A DNA stretch of 64,000 bases from positions 186,001-250,000 of the forward strand of contig NZ_JBHSMC010000003.1 of assembly GCF_042655485.1 (NCBI RefSeq). The letters run 5' to 3'. A program made the position numbers and the translations under genes. The notes under the pieces are model-generated. The model ran no database searches. It worked only from the letters and a program-made list of their open reading frames with translations, and was not told where the DNA came from. Of the stretch, positions 54,111-63,699 are shown piece after piece. The stretch comes from Lederbergia graminis (GTDB lineage: Bacteria > Bacillota > Bacilli > Bacillales > Bacillaceae_C). Within the stretch, counting starts at the first letter, position 1. Each line of letters starts with the position of its first letter.

Positions 54111-54629
54111 TTACTTTTCTTCTTTTGTTAAATGATGGTTGTGAAGTGGTGGAACGATAATCCATCCTTTTTCCTTCGCTAACCTTAGAGCTTTAACCCC
54201 TAGAGCTGCTTTTTGTACATGGAATTGACCAAACATCATTCCGATATCTTCACGAAGTGATTCACCCATTATGGTACTACAAGCAACTAATCCAGCTGCG
54301 ATGCTTGCAGATAATGCTGCTGAAATCTCCTGGTCAAGGAAGCGGGCCCCAACTGGAATTTCCTCTAATGCAGCTTTCGGACGATCGGGAGGCGTTGGTG
54401 GTAATCCTACACCATTCTCCTTAAGTAGTGCTTCAATTTCCTTTTCTTCTTGTTTGCATTGTTTTATTGCTTCTTCAATTAATTCTTTTAATTCTTTATC
54501 TCCAACATGATTAATCTTTGTTTGGTAAGCAGCTATCATTGCTTTTGCAGCAGTTAAAAATGACCAAGCTCCAAACACTTCTCCATAATGCATCGGTTCT
54601 TCTTTTGGGTTTCCACTAAGTATTCCCAT
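54111..54629 (-). CDS. DUF3231 family (ferritin-like helical) protein
   Basis: A 172-residue mostly helical protein. MGILSGNPKEEPMHYGEVFGAW, GVGLPPTPPDRPK and FHVQKAALGVKALRLAKEKGW are typical of Bacillus DUF3231 proteins, which are predicted to adopt a ferritin-like fold and have one or two repeats; this is the single-repeat form. Function is unknown. The ATG at 54629 follows GGGAGG; a start 75 bases further upstream lacks such a site. Confidence 0.82.
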   Translation of the reverse strand: MGILSGNPKEEPMHYGEVFGAWSFLTAAKAMIAAYQTKINHVGDKELKELIEEAIKQCKQEEKEIEALLKENGVGLPPTPPDRPKAALEEIPVGARFLDQEISAALSASIAAGLVACSTIMGESLREDIGMMFGQFHVQKAALGVKALRLAKEKGWIIVPPLHNHHLTKEEK

Positions 54630-54833
54630 CGTAAGCCTCCCATTTATTGCAAATATTATTGATGCACTTGATTTGTGCACTACATTAAGGTTCCCCCCGA
54701 ACAATCTTAGATATACAAAGGTAAAGGTTCTATTAATTGGATGTTAAATGTGAGAATAGCGTTGCTGAAAGTAAGGAAATATAACAAGGTATTAATCTTT
54801 ACAACAGATTATTTCATGAGGAGTTGAATTTTT

Positions 54834-55289
54834 ATGCGTCATATAAAAGCAATATCAATGAAATTTATAGCAACCCTCGTGTTACTATACGCGATATTGG
54901 GGCTAATCTATGGGATGTCCTTTGGTTCGGTTTTCATGATTTCATTAGTATTAGGAATTACCTCATATATTATTGGTGATTTGTTCCTTCTTCCAAGAAC
55001 GAACAATACGATAGCAACAATAGCTGACTTTGGATTAGCTTTATTGGTTATTTGGGTAATGACGGAAAGTATGGTAATTGGCGATAATGAGTTTACGTAT
55101 TCTCTAATTTCAGCAATTGGAGTAGTTGTTTTTGAAAGCTTTTTCCATAAATATATGGCGATTTATATTCATTCCGAATCTAGAGAAGATGGTATGTACA
55201 TTAAAAATTTCCGTTATCAAACAGAGGCTTCGGAAGAATTTACAGATAATATTTCTGATGTAGAAAAAAGAAATGATGTGGAAAGATAA
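54834..55289 (+). CDS. YndM-like (DUF2512) membrane protein
   Basis: A 151-residue protein with four hydrophobic helices in the first ~110 residues and a hydrophilic, acidic tail. FIATLVLLYAILGLIYGMSF and ITSYIIGDLFLLPRTNNTIA match the YndM/DUF2512 family of Bacilli, of unknown function. GAGGAG precedes the ATG. The next small gene starts 18 bases downstream with GGGGG before it, so they may be co-transcribed. Confidence 0.82.
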   Translation: MRHIKAISMKFIATLVLLYAILGLIYGMSFGSVFMISLVLGITSYIIGDLFLLPRTNNTIATIADFGLALLVIWVMTESMVIGDNEFTYSLISAIGVVVFESFFHKYMAIYIHSESREDGMYIKNFRYQTEASEEFTDNISDVEKRNDVER

Positions 55290-55307
55290 CGTATCGGGGG
55301 TTGCGGA

Positions 55308-55649
55308 ATGACTGTTTATGTGTATCAAACATTCGAAATTCATCAAGAGAAGTTCCAAGAGGCCATCGAAAATTTACAGGAAATGAAAAAATATCGTAAT
55401 GAGAATTTTAATCACAAAGTTGAAGTGTTAACCCCAATCTCAGGACAAGATCATACGTATGCTCTTTTGGCAACTTATGACGGATTAGGAGAAATGGAAC
55501 TTCAAAATAAACGAATGTTTGATGATGATGAGTATTTAGAACTGGTTGGAAAGTTTTTCTTAGAAAACATTGTACAAGGCAGCATGCACACACAATTCTT
55601 CAGAGTCATGACAGAAAAAAAGAAAGACAAAGAAAAAAATGATAAGTAA
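55308..55649 (+). CDS. Small dimeric alpha/beta-barrel-like hypothetical protein
   Basis: A 113-residue soluble protein. YVYQTFEIHQEKFQEAIENL followed by a beta segment (KVEVLTPISG, TYALLATYDGLGEMEL) and a closing helix and strand (FLENIVQGSMHTQFFRVM) suggest a ferredoxin-like dimeric alpha-beta barrel (NIPSNAP/ABM style). No catalytic motif is recognised. The C-terminus is lysine-rich. It follows the YndM-like gene closely, and a hairpin terminator lies about 40 bases downstream. Confidence 0.68.
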   Translation: MTVYVYQTFEIHQEKFQEAIENLQEMKKYRNENFNHKVEVLTPISGQDHTYALLATYDGLGEMELQNKRMFDDDEYLELVGKFFLENIVQGSMHTQFFRVMTEKKKDKEKNDK

Positions 55650-55692
55650 GGTTTGTTTTGAGGCAGTACAAGAAAATATGGTTGAGTTCATA

Positions 55693-55738
55693 AGCCAAAC
55701 TATTGCTTGAAATTCTTCAAAATAGTTTGGCTTTTACA
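55693..55738 (+). terminator. Rho-independent terminator
   Basis: A perfect 12-bp stem AGCCAAACTATT / AATAGTTTGGCT is followed by TTTTA, after the small alpha/beta-barrel-like gene. Confidence 0.82.
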
Positions 55739-55898
55739 TACCTAACTTCGAAGGCTTTTTTATAAGAGGAAACTGCTTGTAGATGCGTTGTTCTAAATTA
55801 CTTTAAAAATTACTAGCGAAGTGTATTTCCGTAGCGGTATAGAGGTAAAGAGTTACAACAAGTTAATTAATAATAATTCCCCAAAAGGAGCATGGATA

Positions 55899-56630
55899 AT
55901 GTACAAAGAATTTCTTGAAACAGATCAGCGACCGTTTCCGATTCGAAATAATCGCTGGGTGATGACTCAAGTTTGGAAACAGCTACTTTTCTGTCATTGG
56001 CCCGTTCCAGCTGATTTGCTTAAAGAATATATTCCTCCACAACTGGAGCTAGATGTGTTTGATGGTCAAGCGTGGTTAGGGATTATTCCTTTTCAAGTAG
56101 AGCATATGCGTTTACGCGGATTGCCGCAGCTTCCATATTTGAGTACATATTTAGAATTAAATGTACGCACTTACGTTACATATAAAGGTACCCCTGGTAT
56201 TTACTTTTTTAATTTAGATGCAAATAAGTGGATGGATGTTTTGGGTGCGCGAATTTTCGCGTTCCTACCGTATCGAAAAGCAGTCATGAAAATGGAGGTG
56301 GAAGGACAACATACTTGTTTCCAAAGTAACTACAATCAAAATGAATTGTTGGATATTGTGTATCATCCAGTCTCTGAACCAATTTTACCATCTAAATCAA
56401 GTTTGGAATTTTGGTTATTTGAGCGTTATTGCTTCTATACACCTATGGGGAAATCACTTTTTAGAGGAGATATTCACCATGATCGTTGGCGTGTGCGTAA
56501 AGCAGAGGCGAAAGTGCGAAAAAATACAATTGTCCCTTTTATACCTGAAACTTATAAAGAAAGGCCCCCATTGCTGCATTTTTCAAACAAAAAACAAGTA
56601 TTTATATGGATGTTGAAACAAGTTAAATAA
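55899..56630 (+). CDS. yqjF: YqjF family (DUF2071) protein
   Basis: A 243-residue soluble protein. FCHWPVPADLLKEYIPPQLELD, GQAWLGIIPFQVEHMRLRG and YLELNVRTYVTYKGTPGIYFF are diagnostic of YqjF/DUF2071, which has an acetoacetate decarboxylase-like beta fold. In Bacillus subtilis YqjF is connected with a nitroaromatic response; the biochemical role is unknown. The ATG at 55899 follows AAGGAG; an in-frame ATG at 55821 lacks a site. It is monocistronic. Confidence 0.86.
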   Translation: MYKEFLETDQRPFPIRNNRWVMTQVWKQLLFCHWPVPADLLKEYIPPQLELDVFDGQAWLGIIPFQVEHMRLRGLPQLPYLSTYLELNVRTYVTYKGTPGIYFFNLDANKWMDVLGARIFAFLPYRKAVMKMEVEGQHTCFQSNYNQNELLDIVYHPVSEPILPSKSSLEFWLFERYCFYTPMGKSLFRGDIHHDRWRVRKAEAKVRKNTIVPFIPETYKERPPLLHFSNKKQVFIWMLKQVK

Positions 56631-56952
56631 GACCTATTTTTCCCACTCCTGCTTTAAATTGAAACGATTATTTAAAATGATTAAATATACCCCATTTGTT
56701 TCCTGTAGGCAAATTAATATCCAGAATTTGTATATATTCGAAGTTCTTACCCAATTTTCCTCCTAGCAAACCGAGACATTTGACCCTAAAAAAATCTTGA
56801 ATTCGAATCAAAACTAGTAAAATACTATCAGCTCTAATTTCATAGGCTTTTTATCCTGATTGACCAACATGTGTACAAATGATTAACTAGCGTATAGAAG
56901 TTAGAGAAAAAGCAATATATATAAGGAAAAATGAATGAATAAGGAGTTCTAT
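56631..56952 (+). promoter_or_regulatory. Intergenic region upstream of the Tad pilus locus
   Basis: About 320 AT-rich bases with no gene-like frame. A TTGACC near 56860 with a TAACTA 18 bases downstream is a weak candidate promoter for the pilus operon. No repeat or riboswitch was recognised. Confidence 0.35.
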
Positions 56953-57681
56953 ATGCTGGTATTAGTGGATGAAATTTTAAGTTTACAAAACAATGATGAG
57001 TTTGTGAAAAAAGCTAAATTGAAAGGAAAGTATAATCAGTTAGATGATGCATTACGATTTATAAAACCTTCCTTTTTTACTAGAAAAATAGTTTTCAAAA
57101 CTCCTACCTTAAATGAAGAACTCGAATATTTTATTAAGCTATTTGAAGAACATGATAAGATTGCTTATTTTTATGACTCGCGATTCAGATCAGGAGAGTT
57201 ACTTAATCGCCTTCAAAATTGGCTTCTCCCCGATAAAGTTCTTTGGCCCATTCCCATAAACGGTAATAAAGCTGAATTGTTGTACTTTGTTGAAGAAGTA
57301 CGAAGATTGGATGCTGAAAAAGCTACATATACCGATGTGCTGAAGTTAATGAAAGGCAGAGGGAGAAAAAGAAGAAATTGGGTAATATCACCAAGTCCAA
57401 TGAAGGTAATTAGACCAAAGAAACATAATGCAATCTACAAGCCGAAAAATTATCAAGTGTTTGTTCTGATGGAAGTGTTAGCAGATAGGAGAATTAAAAC
57501 ACATCAAACTGGGACAATTGATCGACTTTGGAAAGTGTTGACAGAAGAACAGGAAACGGAGCAAGTATGGGCAGTTAGTAAGGGGCTGGATATTGATCTT
57601 CCTCACGCAATGAAACATGTTCAATTAGAAAATGAGTGTTTGCCTGTAGGGGTTCCATATATTCAAGCTGTCACCATATAA
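56953..57681 (+). CDS. Unrecognised protein at the head of the Tad locus
   Basis: I do not recognise this 242-residue soluble protein. It has an acidic-basic mixed N-terminal half (LVDEILSLQNNDEFVKKAK; ELEYFIKLFEEHDKIAYFYD), a strongly basic centre (GRGRKRRNWVISPSPMKVIR) and a C-terminal half beginning NYQVFVLMEVLADRRIKTHQ. The start at ATG 56953 has AAGGAG 6 bases upstream. The cpaB-like gene follows after 39 bases in the same direction, so it is probably the first gene of the pilus operon and may be a regulator or assembly factor; this is inference from position only. Confidence 0.7.
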   Translation: MLVLVDEILSLQNNDEFVKKAKLKGKYNQLDDALRFIKPSFFTRKIVFKTPTLNEELEYFIKLFEEHDKIAYFYDSRFRSGELLNRLQNWLLPDKVLWPIPINGNKAELLYFVEEVRRLDAEKATYTDVLKLMKGRGRKRRNWVISPSPMKVIRPKKHNAIYKPKNYQVFVLMEVLADRRIKTHQTGTIDRLWKVLTEEQETEQVWAVSKGLDIDLPHAMKHVQLENECLPVGVPYIQAVTI

Positions 57682-57720
57682 GGGATTAACGTCAGAATAT
57701 TAATTGGTGGGGGAACAAGT

Positions 57721-58509
57721 ATGATTAGTGCAAAAAGAAAGGCGTTTTTTTTCCTAACAATTGCGTTTATTTTAGCTGTTGTTACGGGTTGGTTCATTAC
57801 AAGTCAAGTATCAGAAGCAAAAGAATTAATGGGGCAGTCGATTAAAGTAGCGGTTGCAAAAAAAGAACTGCCTGCGTACACGGAAATCACTCCTGAAATG
57901 GTTGAGTGGTTAAGTGTTCCAAAATCTAGTGCAGTATCCTCCTTTATTACAAATGAAAAGGATTTGGAAGAACATTTGCTAATCGTAGATGTAAAAAAAG
58001 GTGACTTATTAACGGATAATATTTTAAGAGCTCGGGTAGATATTCCTGAAGGTCATCGTGTAGTTTGGTTAAATCCAACACAAAACGTGATTATGGATCA
58101 AGCTATCTACAATGGAGATAAAGTAGATATTATTGCTTCTTATAAGTTAGATAATGGTGGAAAGATTGAAACAAAAAGAATTTTAAATGAAATAAGTGTC
58201 ATCCAAAGTGAAAACGTTCAGTTAGAAAATAATCGAAGTGGGACGGCGATAAAAGTGTCGTTAACACTAGAACAAGCAGAACAATTAATCCATTTGCAAA
58301 ATACAGCAGAGCAAATTAGGGTTCTAAGAATTAACCAACTAAAACCGGATGTTCCGAATCCAGTTCAAACTGAAGAAACACCTGATCCAAATCAGAATCA
58401 GGCAGAACAACAAAATAACAACGAGCAAGTAAATCAAGAACAGCAAGGTAATAATCAAGCACAGCAGCAACAAGAAAACGAAGAAAACAAAGAGGAAAAG
58501 AAGGAATAA
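57721..58509 (+). CDS. cpaB: Flp pilus assembly protein CpaB/RcpC-like (SAF domain)
   Basis: A 262-residue protein with one N-terminal membrane anchor (residues ~8-27), an SAF domain (IKVAVAKKELPAYTEITPEM, then VKKGDLLTDNILRA) and a beta-rich RcpC region (NVIMDQAIYNGDKVDIIASY). The last ~45 residues are a low-complexity tail of Gln, Asn and Glu. CpaB/RcpC supports assembly of the Flp pilus at the cell surface. GGGGGAA precedes the ATG. A 145-base gap with no gene separates it from the CpaE-like gene. Confidence 0.87.
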   Translation: MISAKRKAFFFLTIAFILAVVTGWFITSQVSEAKELMGQSIKVAVAKKELPAYTEITPEMVEWLSVPKSSAVSSFITNEKDLEEHLLIVDVKKGDLLTDNILRARVDIPEGHRVVWLNPTQNVIMDQAIYNGDKVDIIASYKLDNGGKIETKRILNEISVIQSENVQLENNRSGTAIKVSLTLEQAEQLIHLQNTAEQIRVLRINQLKPDVPNPVQTEETPDPNQNQAEQQNNNEQVNQEQQGNNQAQQQQENEENKEEKKE

Positions 58510-58654
58510 GAGTAGCGCAAGTGCTCGTTTCCTGATTGTAAAAAGTAGAAAGCGTCAGAGCGAGTGAAGTGTGACAGGTGTTGCAATAATAGTCAAAAAG
58601 TTTGGTAACTTTACTAATTGAATAAATTAGTGTGTGAAATGAGGTCTGGTTTTG

Positions 58655-59794
58655 ATGAAAAGCATCAATGCAATGGTGATCACTGAAGATAAATCTTTAT
58701 TAATGGAAATACGTCGTATTTTAGATAACCATCATATCGAAATGAATGATTCCGATATATGGGAAGGACCATACAGTGGTGAAGAACATTATTTATATAC
58801 GATTGTCGATGAAACGATTTTAGAAACAAATGATAACATTCAAGTTCCCTATAATACTATTTTGATAGGACTTGTGCGTGATCGTTCCTTTGAAAATGCG
58901 AGAAAATGGATGAAAGTCGGGGCAAAAGAACTAATAATCGTTCCCGATGAAGTGGAGAGTTTAGATGATATTTTACGAAAACCACTTCCCGCATTTAGCC
59001 GAGATCAATCGGGTATCGACAGTGATTTCTTGTCATTTGAAGGAGCTGGAGCGGTAAGAGCTTTTTATAGTGCCAAGGGTGGTACTGGAAAAACATTAAT
59101 TGCTGCGATGGTAGCTCAGAACTTACAACTACAATGTGATAAACGCGTTATATTGATTGATTTTAATGTGCAATTTGGCGGAGTAGAGGTCGTGTTTGGA
59201 TTAGAACCAGAGAGATCTTATATGGACCTGATGCCAGTTATACACGAACTATCCATCAACCATATTCATAACGTAGCAGTTAAAGAGGAAAATACAGGGA
59301 TTCATATTTTATTAAGTCCGGCAAACCCGGAATATATCGATATGTCAGCTGATGAGCTAATTACAAGGGTTATTAGAACGTGCCGAAATCATTATGATGA
59401 AGTCATTTTGGATTTACCATCCACTTTTAACGCTATAACATTTAATGCTTTATCAGAGTCTACCCACATTTACTATGTATTAAATCCAGATAGTTTATCT
59501 GTTCGTGGGCTAAAACATTCTTTAACACATTTCCGTCGCTATCAAATCGGGAATAAGAACAATGTGTATGTCATTGTAAATCGTAAAAATAACAAAAGTG
59601 AATTGTCAGAGAAAAATATTAGTCAATTAATTGATTTGCCAATCGTTGGTACAGTTCGAGCTGACTTTTACGGGGTGCAGCCGTTCGTGAATATGGGGAA
59701 ACCTTTCTATCATAAGAAGTCTGATAGTGGGGCATCTAAAACAACTCATGATGTCAGAATGATGGTAAGAAAGTCCATCGTGAAGGGAGGATAA
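58655..59794 (+). CDS. CpaE/TadZ-like MinD-family ATPase
   Basis: A 379-residue protein. Residues ~1-110 resemble a degenerate receiver-like domain as in CpaE/TadZ, and a deviant Walker A motif FYSAKGGTGKTLIAAMVAQN begins near residue 130, followed by VILIDFNVQFGGVEVVFGL and EVILDLPSTFN. TadZ proteins place the secretion apparatus at the membrane or pole. ATG 58655 has GAGGT about 9 bases upstream; a TTG one codon earlier is possible. The CpaF gene follows after 6 bases. Confidence 0.88.
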   Translation: MKSINAMVITEDKSLLMEIRRILDNHHIEMNDSDIWEGPYSGEEHYLYTIVDETILETNDNIQVPYNTILIGLVRDRSFENARKWMKVGAKELIIVPDEVESLDDILRKPLPAFSRDQSGIDSDFLSFEGAGAVRAFYSAKGGTGKTLIAAMVAQNLQLQCDKRVILIDFNVQFGGVEVVFGLEPERSYMDLMPVIHELSINHIHNVAVKEENTGIHILLSPANPEYIDMSADELITRVIRTCRNHYDEVILDLPSTFNAITFNALSESTHIYYVLNPDSLSVRGLKHSLTHFRRYQIGNKNNVYVIVNRKNNKSELSEKNISQLIDLPIVGTVRADFYGVQPFVNMGKPFYHKKSDSGASKTTHDVRMMVRKSIVKGG

Positions 59795-59800
59795 CCGTTC

Positions 59801-61126
59801 ATGCAATGGTTGGGAAAGACAAATGAACCTGCTGCACGTGATGATTGGAATGTCATGGATGCAAAAATCGAGAAACGTGCAAAGCATTATCGAAGTCGAC
59901 TGATTAAGGAGTCTGATCTTGAGACAATTACAACCCTCCCGCCGAAAGAGATGCGACAAACAATCGAGCGGTTAGTGTACCGAATGATTGAAGAAGAGCG
60001 AGCAATCATTCCACGTCAGGAAATGGAAGCGCTCGTGAAGCAGATTATCAATGAATCTGTCGGTTACGGACCATTAGAAGCATTATTAAAAGAAGATAGT
60101 ATTACAGAGATTATGGTAAATGGTCCGAAAGAAATATACATTGAACAACAAGGTAAGTTAATGAAATCAGATGTTAGGTTTAAGGATGAGCAACATATTC
60201 GTCATATCATTGACCGTATTATTGCACCTATTGGTCGGAGAATAGACGAGAGCTCACCAATGGTAGATGCTCGACTTCATGATGGGAGTAGGGTAAATGC
60301 GGTGATTCCGCCAATTAGTTTAAATGGTCCAATCTTATCAATACGTAAGTTTAATAAAAATCCTTTTACACATGAAGATTTAATTGGCTTTGGAACTTAT
60401 ACAGAGGAAATAAGTGAATTCTTGCAAGCAGTTGTAAAAGCGAAATGTAATATTTTAGTTTCTGGTGGTACAGGTAGCGGGAAAACAACCTTGTTAAATG
60501 TATTGTCAGGTTCCATTCCATATGGTGAACGTGTCGTTATTATTGAGGATATGGCTGAATTAAAATTTGAACATGATAATTTAGTTCGAATGGAAGCACG
60601 TCCACAGAATATGGAAGGTAAAGGGGAAATCAACATTCGTGCACTCGTTAGGAATGCGCTACGGATGAGACCTGACCGAATTATTGTAGGGGAAGTCCGG
60701 GGATCAGAAGCTATTGATATGCTCCAAGCAATGAATACAGGACATGAAGGTTCCTTAACAACAGTGCATGCTAATTCACCTAAAGATGCTCTTGGAAGGC
60801 TAGAAGCAATGGTCATTATGTCGGGGCTATCCTTAACAGTCGATGTGGTACGCCAATATTTTGTAGGTGCACTAGATTTGATCGTCCAATCAGAAAGACT
60901 ACCAGATGGAAAAAGGAAGCTAGTTAGCATAGCGGAAGTTACGGAAGAAAATGGCCGCATTGAAATGAAGGATATTTTTAAATTTGTTCGTCAAGGAACA
61001 GACGAATACGGAAGAATAAAAGGGTCATTCATCGCAACAGGGTATGTTCCTAAAGTGTATGAAAAGATGAAATCATACGGAATCGATATCCCAGAAACGA
61101 TTTTCCAGGAAGGAGTGTTGTTATGA
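59801..61126 (+). CDS. cpaF: CpaF/TadA-type secretion ATPase
   Basis: A 441-residue type II/IV secretion ATPase. SVGYGPLEALLKEDSITEIM and APIGRRIDESSPMVDARLHD belong to the N-terminal domain; Walker A is VSGGTGSGKTTLLNVL, the Asp box VVIIEDMAELKF, Walker B RMRPDRIIVGEVRGSEAIDM, and the His box GHEGSLTTVHANS. It powers pilus assembly at the cytoplasmic face. GGGAGG lies upstream of the ATG. The stop overlaps the tadB start (ATGA). Confidence 0.95.
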   Translation: MQWLGKTNEPAARDDWNVMDAKIEKRAKHYRSRLIKESDLETITTLPPKEMRQTIERLVYRMIEEERAIIPRQEMEALVKQIINESVGYGPLEALLKEDSITEIMVNGPKEIYIEQQGKLMKSDVRFKDEQHIRHIIDRIIAPIGRRIDESSPMVDARLHDGSRVNAVIPPISLNGPILSIRKFNKNPFTHEDLIGFGTYTEEISEFLQAVVKAKCNILVSGGTGSGKTTLLNVLSGSIPYGERVVIIEDMAELKFEHDNLVRMEARPQNMEGKGEINIRALVRNALRMRPDRIIVGEVRGSEAIDMLQAMNTGHEGSLTTVHANSPKDALGRLEAMVIMSGLSLTVDVVRQYFVGALDLIVQSERLPDGKRKLVSIAEVTEENGRIEMKDIFKFVRQGTDEYGRIKGSFIATGYVPKVYEKMKSYGIDIPETIFQEGVLL

Positions 61127-62055
61127 ACCCAATCACTCTAGCTGGAGGAGCAACGTTTTTCTCTCTGTTTATCGCAATCTATTATTTTATTATGTATAAA
61201 AATGCGGAAAAGACCCACAAGAAAGTGGAGCCATGGTTCGATGCTACAGATGGTAAGGAAAGAAAGAGTTCCATTATTCTGATTGGAGATAAATACGATA
61301 AATCTGAGTTGGCAGAAGAATTACAGAAGAAGCTTATTCAGGCAGACATTCAGTTGAAACCGTCAGAATACATGGGGATTTTAATCTTCCTATTTGGCGC
61401 ATTTATCTTTACAGGGCATTTTCTTTTTAAACTAATTTTCATTATTAATATCACTCTAGCGTATTTTGTGATTTGGTTCGGTTCGAAAATATTCTTGCGT
61501 TCACGCCAAAACAAATTAACCGAACAATTAAATCGGCAACTACCTGAGATTTGTAGAATGATGAGTAACACAATGAAGGCTGGCTTAACGATTCCTCAAG
61601 GTTTTGAAATGGTTGGAAAAGAATTGAAAGCACCAGCAGGGCCTGAGTTTCGAGGGATGGTACAGCAACTTCGCTTAGGTACTAGTTTCGAAGAAGTAAT
61701 GCAGCAATTACGTGAACGCTTTGTCAGTAAGGAACTAAATATTTTTGTTAGTACTGTCGTTATTCAACATCGAGTAGGTGGAAACTTGGCAGAAGTATTA
61801 AGTATCATGGCCGACACGTTAGAAGAAAGAGCGAGAGTAAATAAAGAAGTAGATACAGTTACAGCGGAGGCAAAGTTTGTCGCATTAATTTTGCCGATAA
61901 TGCCACTAATGATGGCATTAATGATGAACCTCTTTATAGATGGATTTCTTAATCCGTTATTCACGAAATGGGGCATCATCCTATTCGTTTTATTCTTAGG
62001 AATGCAGTTTCTTGCCTACATTATCATTAGAAAAATTACAACGATAAGGGTGTAA
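61123..62055 (+). CDS. tadB: TadB-like type II secretion F family protein
   Basis: A 310-residue inner-membrane platform protein with two N-terminal and two C-terminal helices flanking a cytoplasmic GspF-type domain (LNRQLPEICRMMSNTMKAGL, VIQHRVGGNLAEVLSIMADT). It starts within the cpaF stop codon with GGAAGGAG upstream, so the two are translationally coupled. It pairs with the TadC-like protein encoded 6 bases downstream. Confidence 0.92.
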   Translation: MNPITLAGGATFFSLFIAIYYFIMYKNAEKTHKKVEPWFDATDGKERKSSIILIGDKYDKSELAEELQKKLIQADIQLKPSEYMGILIFLFGAFIFTGHFLFKLIFIINITLAYFVIWFGSKIFLRSRQNKLTEQLNRQLPEICRMMSNTMKAGLTIPQGFEMVGKELKAPAGPEFRGMVQQLRLGTSFEEVMQQLRERFVSKELNIFVSTVVIQHRVGGNLAEVLSIMADTLEERARVNKEVDTVTAEAKFVALILPIMPLMMALMMNLFIDGFLNPLFTKWGIILFVLFLGMQFLAYIIIRKITTIRV

Positions 62056-62061
62056 GTAGAG

Positions 62062-62997
62062 ATGGGGCAGTATTTTGAAGTATTAGTCCAATTATTAGTT
62101 GTTATCACATTAATTTTAATTTTTATCGGTTTTATTTTCACATGGTTTTATATCGCGAAAAAAGATAAACTTCTCAATCATTTAAAAACAGATAGTTCAT
62201 TCAAGAATAAAACGAGTTTGCAAGAACGGATTTGGACACCGCTCATTAAAGCGGCTGAATACGTAGGACCAACAGCGAAGAAATATAAACTTATGTTTGA
62301 TTATGAGAAGGATGAAGTGATGATTGTACGTGCCGGTAATCCATTAGGCTTACGAGCAGAGAGTTTGCATGGTCTTCGTTTCGTACTTGGTATGGGATTA
62401 TTATTCTTTGCCATCATTTATTCCTTCCTTGGTATGCCTTTTGCACTTTTAGTTCTATTCATCTTTCCGTTGTTTGGATTCTCCTTTCCTTCCTTGTGGA
62501 TTATGTATCAGGCAAAGGAAAGGCAGGAAATTATTAGTACATCCATGCCGGATTTTCTCGATACGGTTAGTATTACATTGCAAGCGGGTGTGTCATTAGA
62601 TGCAGCCTTAAGGCAAGTAACAAACCAAATGGATGGACCTTTAAGTGAAGAGATTCAGCGGTTTAATAGAGAGATAGATTTAGGTGTTCCGAGACGTCAA
62701 GCATATCAACATATTTTAGATCGTAATACGGCAAAAGAGTTAGAGATGCTCGTTAATTCATTAGTGCAAGGTTCTGACCTTGGGGTTTCAGTTGCAACAA
62801 CATTCCGTGTTCAGGCAGAAGACTTACGCTCCATGAGAGGATATAAAGCAAAGGAAAAGGCAGCAAAAGCAAGTCCACAAGTTACGCTTGTTACGACTTT
62901 CCTCGTTGCGCCGGCAGTATTTGTACTCATCATTGGATTGCTATTCTTAAACATTATGTATAATCCTGCTTCATTTGGATTGGATAGTTTTTTCTAA
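62062..62997 (+). CDS. tadC: TadC-like type II secretion F family protein
   Basis: A 311-residue companion of TadB. GspF-type features are MPDFLDTVSITLQAGVSLDA and LVQGSDLGVSVATTFRVQAE; helices occur near the N-terminus, residues ~108-150 and at the C-terminus. Together TadB and TadC form the membrane platform on which CpaF acts. A short AGTAGAG precedes the ATG. Confidence 0.92.
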   Translation: MGQYFEVLVQLLVVITLILIFIGFIFTWFYIAKKDKLLNHLKTDSSFKNKTSLQERIWTPLIKAAEYVGPTAKKYKLMFDYEKDEVMIVRAGNPLGLRAESLHGLRFVLGMGLLFFAIIYSFLGMPFALLVLFIFPLFGFSFPSLWIMYQAKERQEIISTSMPDFLDTVSITLQAGVSLDAALRQVTNQMDGPLSEEIQRFNREIDLGVPRRQAYQHILDRNTAKELEMLVNSLVQGSDLGVSVATTFRVQAEDLRSMRGYKAKEKAAKASPQVTLVTTFLVAPAVFVLIIGLLFLNIMYNPASFGLDSFF

Positions 62998-63051
62998 TTC
63001 AAATAGTAGGGTAATGAATAAAAATTTAATTTCAATTAGGGAGGAATACAC

Positions 63052-63267
63052 ATGTTAACCAAGATGTATGTGAACATAAAAATGAAATGGAATCGTTATG
63101 TAGGAAATGAAAGAGGTGCTCAAGCGCTAGAATGGATCGCACTTGGTATGCTTGTGCTAGCGATTATGGGTGCAATTGCCGCTACAATGGAAGGCGATTC
63201 ACAAATGGGAACAGCAGTGAAAAACCAAATTACGAAAATGATCAACAGCTTAAGTGGTGGTGAATAA
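63052..63267 (+). CDS. Flp-like type IVb pilin
   Basis: A 71-residue prepilin with GGGAGGAA upstream of the ATG. A long basic leader (about 23 residues) ends at NERGAQALEW, giving a prepilin peptidase site after Gly with the invariant Glu at position +5 of the mature protein, followed by the hydrophobic helix IALGMLVLAIMGAIAA. The mature pilin would be about 47 residues, typical of Flp. It is presumably the major pilus subunit; no prepilin peptidase gene is seen in the window. Confidence 0.88.
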   Translation: MLTKMYVNIKMKWNRYVGNERGAQALEWIALGMLVLAIMGAIAATMEGDSQMGTAVKNQITKMINSLSGGE

Positions 63268-63315
63268 TTTACCACGCTAGAAAGAGAATTGGTTTTCTAA
63301 GGAAGTGGACCACTG

Positions 63316-63699
63316 ATGAAGTGTATAAAAAAGTATATAAAAAATGAACGGGGATCACAGCTGATTGAATTTATAGCTGTGTTCCCAATGGTTATTATGG
63401 CAATGTTATTAATTTGGCAATTAGCATTAGTTGCATATACAGTTGTCGTTGCAGAAGCTGCAGCAAGGGATGGAGCACGTGTTGCCGCTGTCGGTGGTGA
63501 TTATAGCGCTGCTGTCGATAGGTCATCGCAAGGGTTAGATGTTAGTACTTCCTTATCAACAGGTACTACATCATACGGGGAGGAAGTTACAGTTACAGTA
63601 ACAGCAAAGATTCCTACGATGAAAATCCCTTTTATTGGCAGACTCGATTATACGCTTAGTGCAGATGCATCCATGCCGAAAGAGGAGGATGAAGACTGA
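63316..63699 (+). CDS. TadE-like pseudopilin
   Basis: A 127-residue protein with the TadE pattern: NERGSQLIEFIAVFPMVIMA at residues ~9-28 (prepilin-like site with Glu at +5), a single helix, and the family-typical EAAARDGARVAAVGGDYSAA. The rest is extracellular. It would be a minor pseudopilin of the Tad apparatus. Its stop overlaps the next start (TGATG). Confidence 0.86.
   Translation: MKCIKKYIKNERGSQLIEFIAVFPMVIMAMLLIWQLALVAYTVVVAEAAARDGARVAAVGGDYSAAVDRSSQGLDVSTSLSTGTTSYGEEVTVTVTAKIPTMKIPFIGRLDYTLSADASMPKEEDED

Noticed and set aside
60397..60960. A 187-codon minus-strand frame inside cpaF
   Set aside because: It is a shadow of the strongly conserved cpaF gene on the opposite strand, without a ribosome binding site.
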